64,000 nt of DNA from Trichaptum fuscoviolaceum (lineage: Eukaryota > Basidiomycota > Agaricomycetes > Hymenochaetales > Trichaptaceae). Made by a program: the position numbers and the translations under genes. The stretch covers positions 1,612,001 to 1,676,000 of the forward strand of contig CAJSYZ010000011.1 of the NCBI GenBank assembly GCA_910574455.1. Reading direction: 5' to 3'. Positions 57,239 through 64,000 of the stretch are shown here, piece by piece (within the stretch, counting starts at the first letter, position 1; every line of letters begins with the position of its first letter). Under the pieces are notes generated by a model, which did not search any database, was not told where the DNA came from, and saw only the letters and a program-made list of their open reading frames with translations.

Positions 57239-59083
57239 TTAAGCAGATATTTCTGCGACCAATTGGTGGAACAATCCACTGGAAAACTCGATGTCTGCTT
57301 CCGACGTGTACTCGGCGGACGTGTGAAGATGTAGAGACAGTTCGCCGTTGTACTGATAGATAAGTGCGATGATGACTGGCAACTTGACGCGAATCGCGAA
57401 GACAAGATCGTTGATCGTCACTGTCGGATTCTTCGCGACAGGAAGATACGCATTGAGTAGGTTGAGACGCTCGAGATCTCCGATGGACGAGATAACAGGA
57501 GTGACAACTTGGAGGATCGAAGGACTGAATACACGCGCAACAGTGTTCATCGTCGTCTCGCGCTCAAGGTATGCATCCAAGGATTTCTGTGATTCGGCAG
57601 TATCAATAGTAATACCAGGTTATCGCGTTAAATCTCACATCAGCACCATCCCACCCGTCCGCCACCTCTCGGACCAACGAATCCCAGTAGATATCCAGGT
57701 CCATATCGTACGTCGCTGTCTTCTGATTCTCGTCAATCTTCACTATTTTGCGTACTGCCTCCATACTGAGGAAAAGAGGGACGGCATCGGTTGTGAACAA
57801 GGGGGACGGCTTCCCAGACTTAAGTGAATCATATCCAGCTTAGGACGCTGTTTGTGGGGAAGGGAAGTCGGCAAAGGTCTAACACGCTCAGGCTTCGTAC
57901 GTTACCTGGTTAATGAAGTTCCATCCGATAGGGAACACAGTTGAGGTTTTGAACCCAGTGGCCAGCGTCTCAAACCGGTCATATTTTGCGCCCCAGCAAT
58001 CGTCAATAAGCCCTCCGAGATGACAACGGCGATCACAGTGGACATGACTTGCGTAATGGTCCGACCACGCTTCTTCGAAGCCGCATGAAGCTTCGCAGTG
58101 ACTTCTCAAGAAAACTTGACGACTTTCCCGACATCATCTCTACTGTCACCAACTTTATCATGATGGGGAGCAAAAACCCAAGGCACCTGAAAAAGGGTCA
58201 AAACGGGGTCGACATGACGATGAAAAGGACAGACCATGGCTAGCGGCGCTTCGCTGCTGTCTTCCGAAGCCTTCGGCGGTGCCGTGGGTGCAATGCTGGG
58301 CAACTGTGGTGGTTCGTCCTTCAGAAGCGCTTGGACAAATGATCCCGGTGGGCCAAGACGAGCCACCTCGTCGCCCCATTGGAGCTCAGAAACCGGACTG
58401 GCCTTGTTCTCGAGAACCGAGACAAGTAACTCATAGAAAAGGTCCAGCATTAGAAGGAGCTCCTGCCATCAATGCTATTGTGGGAGACGTTCAAACTAGG
58501 CCACAGGTGTTATTATCTGGAGCTCGATAGTGTATGCAGCTCAGATGATAACTCACCTTATGATCCAACTACTCGGGTTTGGGGACGGCGAAACATGGAC
58601 CTCCGCATTGTGGTGGTTGGCCGACATCTTCCACCAGTTCTTCTCCTTCAGAGCGCAGTGTCTCTTATACAATGGCTCAGCCCCATCCATGAATACGATT
58701 GATACCTGAGCCCACTGCTCTACTTCTGAAAGGGACTTCGGTACGATGTAACGGAATGCGAACTGGTCATCCGCATCTTTGAATGTGGTGCATGCAATAC
58801 CAGGAACCATATGGCGAAATTTAATCCAAGCTGCTTGGACCTTCGGTTCTAATGCAAACCATGTCGTAGCGGAAGGGACGGTCGCCTCCGTTGACACTGT
58901 TACATGGATCGCCCCATCACAGAGCTCTCTATACGCAAAACAGAGACAAGTAAATAATGCTTCGAAAAAAAAATCACAATCCATAACTTACTCGCCAACG
59001 CTTCCGAAAGCCTCTAATCCAAAGCATTTGCGGACATAATCACCGTTCTCGGTCTTTTGGAAGAGGTACGCGTTGCTCTCCAT
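57239..59083 (-). CDS. Condensation/acyltransferase-like protein, probably frameshifted
   Basis: Likely member of the CoA-dependent acyltransferase/condensation fold, as in fungal alcohol or trichothecene O-acetyltransferases. The start at 59083 (MESNAYLFQKTENGDYVRKC) leads by a clean intron to ELCDGAIHVTVSTEATVPSA and AWIKFRHMVPGIACTTF. An HxxxDG active-site motif is read as SHNSIDG at about 58466-58485. Right after it the frame breaks: the same DNA continues in another frame as QELLLMLDLFYELLV and LQWGDEVARLGPPGSF, and the original frame stops at 58450-58452. Further exons give TAKLHAASKKRGRTITQVMS, YDMDLDIYWDSLVREVAD and the C-terminal LHLHTSAEYTSEADIEFSSGL. A further frame change near 57960-58000 is possible. 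It may be a recent pseudogene or contain a sequence error. Confidence 0.6.
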
Positions 59084-59150
59084 CTCTTTGCGATAAACTC
59101 AAACCAGGAATACAGGATAACGAGAGAATGTTAGAATGTTGTGATGAAAG

Positions 59151-59417
59151 TCATACCTCCCAGACTCCGTTGACTTTTATACACCTACCGACCTCAATAT
59201 CGCTCAAGGCATTTGCACTCAGGGCGCTAAGACCCTTGGCGTTGTATCGTATGTCTGTGACCAGTGGGCGCCCATAACTCCTACCATTGCACGCATAGTT
59301 CGTACGGGCTGTCGGCGTACCAAAACCGTAGATAGCTATGAACGGCTTGAAATAAAGCCCGAGGTCCAACAACCGTGCCCGGCCATCATCGGTCACCTTC
59401 GGAACCGCGCCCATCAA
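59151..59417 (-). CDS. Short hypothetical open frame upstream of the acyltransferase-like gene
   Basis: An 88-codon frame from 59417 (MMGAVPKVTDDGRARLLDLG) to 59151, with coding-like composition (PLVTDIRYNAKGLSALSANA). It may be a small gene, an exon of an alternative 5' end of the acyltransferase-like gene (a gtatgac donor follows VNGVWE), or a remnant. No domain recognised. Confidence 0.3.
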   Translation of the reverse strand: MMGAVPKVTDDGRARLLDLGLYFKPFIAIYGFGTPTARTNYACNGRSYGRPLVTDIRYNAKGLSALSANALSDIEVGRCIKVNGVWEV

Positions 59418-61316
59418 GTGCGTGGGTGCGTATTACACAGAAACGAAGAGCCGCAGACGCCGAATTTGCTTTCGAACGTCCGCATACAGTACATATCGAC
59501 CAGATGAAGGTGTAGTGAGAGTAACATAACTCTTCTGTGCTAAAGAAGCAGCATAGCAAGCAAGCGGGATAATCGATGTACGACTGATAATCGGACCTCA
59601 CGGTCCTCACCTATCCGTCGGTGCCCTCAAATAATCTCTCGTTTACTACTAGAACTACGTGGAGATTAATTCTTGCCATTGAAGCCCAACACTCTGCGCC
59701 TGAATTTTGGCACCATTCAATAGCTTATGGCCAGCGCGTCCAATAAGTATTGGTGTCAGGTGAAGGACACTGTAGGCAAGGCTTGGCAAGTTGCAATCCT
59801 GAACTCCTTGAAATGGTGTAGGCAGATACACACCTCCTTCCATTCATTGACATGGACCATAAGGCGCCAGAGAAATAGATTAGGATCTGCAAACATATCT
59901 GTACCAAAGTGTTGCCCAAGAAAACTCAGCAGCAAATACTAAGAGATAGCGACGGCCACAACATGTACTAAAGGATTCTTCATATTATCCAATCAGAATA
60001 GTTGCGTATGCTGTCATTGACAGTGAAGTCAGGAATTGCTCGCAAAATGTCATAGAGGCTTTCTAACATTGCAATTTCCGCCGTCGGTCCCTGAGTACTA
60101 CACTTCTTAACAATTAATAGCGGAGTTAAGACTGACTTGAAACGGCAGTCGCGGCACAACGCTTGAAACTGACTTTCTTTCTCTCCCTACAACTTCCATC
60201 AACTTTTTATTCTCGTCCAGTTGCTACAGCAGAATACTCGTGCAGGAAATGCGTTTCCCGCTGTTTAACAAGATGTGCTTGATTTCAAATGGTACATGAG
60301 CTGAGGTACATAAAAAAACTCGACCTTGAACTAGTTGTAGTGGCGCCGTAGGCTTGTGTCATCCGAGTCCAATCCCAAAAACTCATCTGCCTATCTATCT
60401 CTGGTTCACATCGTCAGATCAGATCACCCTAAGATCGTTGATCAGCCTTATTAACAGCACAATAAACACACTCCCCGTTAAGGGATCGCTGTGTAAATAC
60501 CAACAGGACGACGATCAAGAAGATCGATATCAAACCTACCAGATCATGACGACTCGCTGGATGCTTGTAGTACACAATTTCCAATTGTGGAGATACGAAT
60601 CGGAGCGGGTATGATTGCCATAGTTCAAGCCTCCCTCCTGACAACGCTGACGTATACTGACTGTTCTTGTAGGGCGCACGTCAGCCATTAGCAACTCAGT
60701 ACTCTTGCACAAGCTCCGGGTCTGCGTTTTGATAGCCACTGCACGATCTTTTTCTTTGCTCTTGTCCTTTCACGAAGACTGCACTGCGACGATATTAGGG
60801 GTCATCAACTCCGAGAACAGCGACGTACCTTCATCCTAGCAATCTCTGACAACCATCGCGCTCCACCGCGTTTTACCTTCGGACAACCCTATAGCCACGA
60901 CATATCTAAACGAGCTACGACCGTCATCTGAGCCGATTCCGAGATGACCGCAGCAACATGAGCTGTCGAGCATGATGGCAAGTGGTGTATGAAACCGCAT
61001 GTCGGTCATATTTTATCGACTGAAGGCACGCGGAGAGAGCGCATTTTCTATCAATGGTGCTATACCTCTATTGATGGTTTCCTGACTATGTTGAGAACCA
61101 GGATGATTCTCCTCCTGAACAAGGGACAATAATTGCTAGGGAACACCGGCGCTGCTTTGCAGCAGATGGACAGGATAAATAGCCCCTAGACTTCAGTCGA
61201 TATCTGGCAAGGTCGAACCTCACACATAACTTTCACACATCTTTATCGAGCCTGGCGCTCTCTTCACATTTGATACACTCACAATTCTGATTTATTAATT
61301 ATTGAATTCATCCAAC
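59418..61316. other. Intergenic region of about 1.9 kb
   Basis: No gene could be supported on either strand. The right end is the promoter of the secreted protein gene, with a TATA-like ATAAATA at 61175-61181 and a pyrimidine-rich leader. Confidence 0.45.
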
Positions 61317-62504
61317 ATGGTCCACTTCACCACATTTTTTGCTCTTTCCGCCGTTGCATCTCTCTCTTCCGCTGTCCCTCTCAACAAGCGTATCGCTCAG
61401 ACCATCGCAGACTCAACTACACAATGGGTCCAAGCCTGTGTAGGTCTTCAACACCTTTACACACGTTCACTCGCTAATCACTAATTTAGGTTGCTGCTGG
61501 AGGCGCTCAGCAGTGTAACTCAATCTCTCAGCAGGCTTTCTCTACTCTTCTGGCTGCAGGCGGGAACTGTGATCAGCAAGACGCGGCTGATGCTATGATC
61601 GACCTCGCCAAACAGCTCAATAACAACGCGGACATGATCCGTCTCGCCCAGATCTTCGTGCAGCAGCCGCGCAACGCCGTGAGTCATCCCCTCGTTTTCA
61701 AAAAGAGACGGCGTTGTCTAAAGATGTACACCTCTAGCCCGACAGCCTTCAAGTCCCATACTGCCAACAGGCCCCTAAGAACGAAGAACTTAATGGCTTT
61801 TTCCATTGTCAATTTTCGGGGTCGGACTTCACGAAGTTCAGCGGTGACCAGACAGGCAATCTCCCTCTTGGCCTTACTTCTGTAACCCCGCCAGGTTCTT
61901 GCCCCGCGAAGACGGACGGTCCCGTTCCTGATGGTGTTCAGTTGAACACCCTTGTAACAAGCCCCGGAACGCCGGAAGGTGGAAGCGCGTAAGTGGAGGA
62001 CGTCTGTTTTATATTATATTGCATATCGACCAATTTGTTATCTTCAGCAACGCAGCCCCAGCCACCAACTCCATCGCTCCTGCCAATGCAACTCTTGCCA
62101 CTAGGCAGTCAAAACCATTTACTCTTCGTGTGTACTCTTCTTACCACCCCTGGAAGCAAACCCTGACACTCAGCTTCCAGAGAACGGCCTTGACGCACAG
62201 AAGCTGAACGCGCAGTTCTTAACATTCTCAGCTGACTCACCATGCACCAACAATGAAAGCGCATGTGTTAATGGTCAATTCTCACAATGTGTAGCCGGCA
62301 AATTCGTATCGACTCCTTGCGCCGGTGGACTCCAATGCTTCGCGCTTCCTCTTGTTAATGAGGCAGGGACAGTAAGAAACAACTATCATTTCTAGTCAGT
62401 CAGCTTCTGACGCCTACCCATAGACAATCACATGTACGAGCGAAAGTGATGCAGACGCACGTATTGCTGCGACTGGAGCGACTGGGGGCGTAACTGGTGC
62501 TTGA
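61317..62504 (+). CDS. Secreted protein with a CBM19-like C-terminal domain
   Basis: Starts MVHFTTFFALSAVASLSSAV at 61317, a clear signal peptide, followed by a Kex2-type site (PLNKR). Five exons, about 300 residues. The middle domain has several Cys (AAGGAQQCNSISQQAF, PYCQQAPKNEELNGFFHCQF), suggesting disulfides. A Thr/Ser/Ala/Pro linker comes next. The C-terminal module (from about QKLNAQFLTFSADSPCTNNE) has the Cys spacing of CBM19-type chitin-binding domains: ACVNGQFSQCVAGKFVSTPC and GGLQCFALPLVNEAGT. It ends ATGATGGVTGA at 62504. I know similar tails from many Agaricomycete secreted proteins. Likely role: extracellular, binding chitin or another wall polymer; no catalytic domain is visible. 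Confidence 0.78.
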
Positions 62505-63082
62505 TTTCCCGCGGCGTCGGACAGAGGTTCATTAATGCTCTGCAACTTGTTATCTATCGTTTCCTAGATGTCTACTGTAAACTGAGGCAATATTACCATA
62601 CTTTATTGAAGGAGCATAGTGACTCTACCACAAATTGCAAACCATCGCGTTATATAGTAACAAGAGAACCAAAACAACCTTCTTTTTGCTGTAACTATTT
62701 AGATGCACAAAACACGGCAGGATAACATCAAGAAAGCAATGTCAAGCACAAGTTTGAAGTAAGATGTCTGCGTGTCCAGATACAGAACAAAGATGACACC
62801 GACACCATACGCGACTGAACAACCATGGAAGGGATAGAAATAAGGCTGGAGCAGCAAAAATCAACCCCCAAAAAAGAGTTGTACGGTGCTCCGCCTATTC
62901 ATGTTAGGTATACGTGCATAGTGTAAATATGCGAGGATGGAGGAATGTATATTACAGGACTGCGGTGGATCTAGTAGACTTGCAGCCCGGTTGATGGATG
63001 AGTAAAAAGCAAAGCAGTCCCAGTACAATGAATGCGGTCCCATAACCGCTTTTCCGATAATCTAGAGTTTGATCCTCGGTGC
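62505..63082. other. Convergent 3' region
   Basis: Contains the 3' UTRs of the secreted protein gene and the xylulokinase-like gene. No coding or RNA gene seen. Confidence 0.5.
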
Positions 63083-64000
63083 TTACACCAAGGATTTGAT
63101 GAGGAGGCCTTCGAGGCGCACGAACTCTGGAACGATCGATGCATACGCCATGAACGCATCAACATCGGGTTCCGCAACCTTCATCCAGCCGAGCTGCGCC
63201 TCGGTGTCTGCAGTTGGAAGTGCGCTCACCGGCGTCAGCGGCGTGATACCTGTTGTTGGACCACCGGATGATGTCGCCTCCGTCGGCGTTGCAGCAGCAG
63301 CTGTCGGAGACAAACCACCGCCGTTCATTCCATAGTTCATGGACGCATCTGGCGAGGTCAGGGACGTCAAGATGCTGGTCCCTCCTGGGGTCGTAAACCC
63401 TGAAGTCGCCGACATTGTTGCCATGGACGAACCAGTAGTCGTGCGAATCCGAGGAGGCGGAGTTGAGGCGTAGTTTGGTGTACCGTTGCTCGTAACTATA
63501 AGTTCTTCTTCTTCCTCCTCCTCTTCCTCGACAAGAACGCTAGCGCCGAGAGAACTGCGGGGATGTTGTAGATAGGGTGCTGGTGAGGGTGTTCCAGAAC
63601 CTGAACTTCCCTGCTTGCGTTGAGCTAGCCCAACTGTCGCATTCCAGCGGCGCGTGAGCAGACGCCTGACCTCGTCTTCAAATGTCAGAGCCCCGCCTGA
63701 GTGAGCAGCTCTTTCACGGCCCCACACCCATCGGGCAAGGTATGCACCACCCAAAGCAGCGCGAGATGTGCAGCCAGGTGCGGGAGCATTGCGATGCGCG
63801 GCGGCATACTTGGCGGTCGATTCTGACGAACCAGCAGGAGCACCAGGGATTGGTACAGTAGGGGCGACTGCATGAGCAGAGTCCAACTGTGTCGAAGGGA
63901 CGTAGATGGGAGCGTTGAAGACATCCCCGAGAAGGTTGACAATGGACGGGAAATTCGCAGCTGCGCCAGTGGCAACAACACGGCGCGGCAGAGGTGTTGT
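63083..64000 (-). CDS. Xylulokinase-like sugar kinase, C-terminal part (runs off the window)
   Basis: The frame is open from the window edge to a stop at 63083. FGGY-family C-domain features: RRVVATGAAANFPSIVNLLGD (position of the usual GGxSxN nucleotide motif), DVFNAPIYVPSTQLDSAH, and GCTSRAALGGAYLARWVWG near the hinge. D-xylulokinase phosphorylates D-xylulose with ATP for entry into the pentose phosphate pathway. After RRLLTRRWNATVG comes an insertion of about 140 residues (63194-63625), rich in Ser, Thr, Gly and Pro and containing a run of nine or ten Glu. The usual C-terminal pattern then resumes: VAEPDVDAFMAYASIVPEF. The insertion has no stop codons, so it is probably translated. The start lies beyond the window. 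Another FGGY kinase is possible, but the C-terminal pattern favours the xylulose branch. Confidence 0.8.
   Translation of the reverse strand, partial: TTPLPRRVVATGAAANFPSIVNLLGDVFNAPIYVPSTQLDSAHAVAPTVPIPGAPAGSSESTAKYAAAHRNAPAPGCTSRAALGGAYLARWVWGRERAAHSGGALTFEDEVRRLLTRRWNATVGLAQRKQGSSGSGTPSPAPYLQHPRSSLGASVLVEEEEEEEEELIVTSNGTPNYASTPPPRIRTTTGSSMATMSATSGFTTPGGTSILTSLTSPDASMNYGMNGGGLSPTAAAATPTEATSSGGPTTGITPLTPVSALPTADTEAQLGWMKVAEPDVDAFMAYASIVPEFVRLEGLLIKSLV

Overview
The window looks like a piece of an Agaricomycete (mushroom-forming basidiomycete) nuclear genome. Almost every gene is cut by many short introns (about 45-70 nt), two introns use GC-AG ends, and very small internal exons recur. The gene content fits too: a group III hybrid histidine kinase with a long HAMP array, F-box/LRR families, a mushroom-type beta-trefoil lectin, and a secreted protein with a CBM19-like tail. 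Most genes below span several exons. I joined exons by hand from reading frame, splice signals and family motifs, so outer coordinates are firmer than every splice site.

Layout. 1-5.0 kb: the 3' end of an unrecognised gene, then an amino acid/GABA-type permease. 5.0-16 kb: a compact housekeeping block with TFIIIB subunit BRF1 (-), an F-box protein (-), protein farnesyltransferase beta (-) divergent from nucleoporin Nup84/Nup107 (+), and a ricin-B-like lectin (-). 15.4-18.6 kb: gene-poor. 18.6-26 kb: a short-form phospholipase D (+), a Rieske-DUF455 fusion protein (-), and a TatD/Scn1-type metal-dependent hydrolase (+). 26.5-30.3 kb: two tandem F-box paralogues (-). 30.8-36.6 kb: a single-pass membrane protein (+) and an ARID-like protein (-). 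36.6-40.6 kb: gene-poor, with one hypothetical gene. 40.6-46.2 kb: the Nik1-type hybrid histidine kinase. 48.2-55.2 kb: a Prm10/ThrE-like membrane protein and a cyclin-like protein. 57.2-59.1 kb: a frameshifted acyltransferase-like gene. 61.3-64 kb: a secreted CBM19-like protein and the C-terminal part of a xylulokinase that runs off the window.

The genes do not form one pathway or an obvious biosynthetic cluster. The most interesting single object is the 485-residue protein at 22619-24396. It joins a Rieske [2Fe-2S] domain (CxH and CxxH ligands) to a DUF455 ferritin-like domain in which all six expected di-iron ligands (E, ExxH, E, ExxH) can be read. This is a candidate oxygenase carrying its own electron-transfer domain, with unknown substrate.
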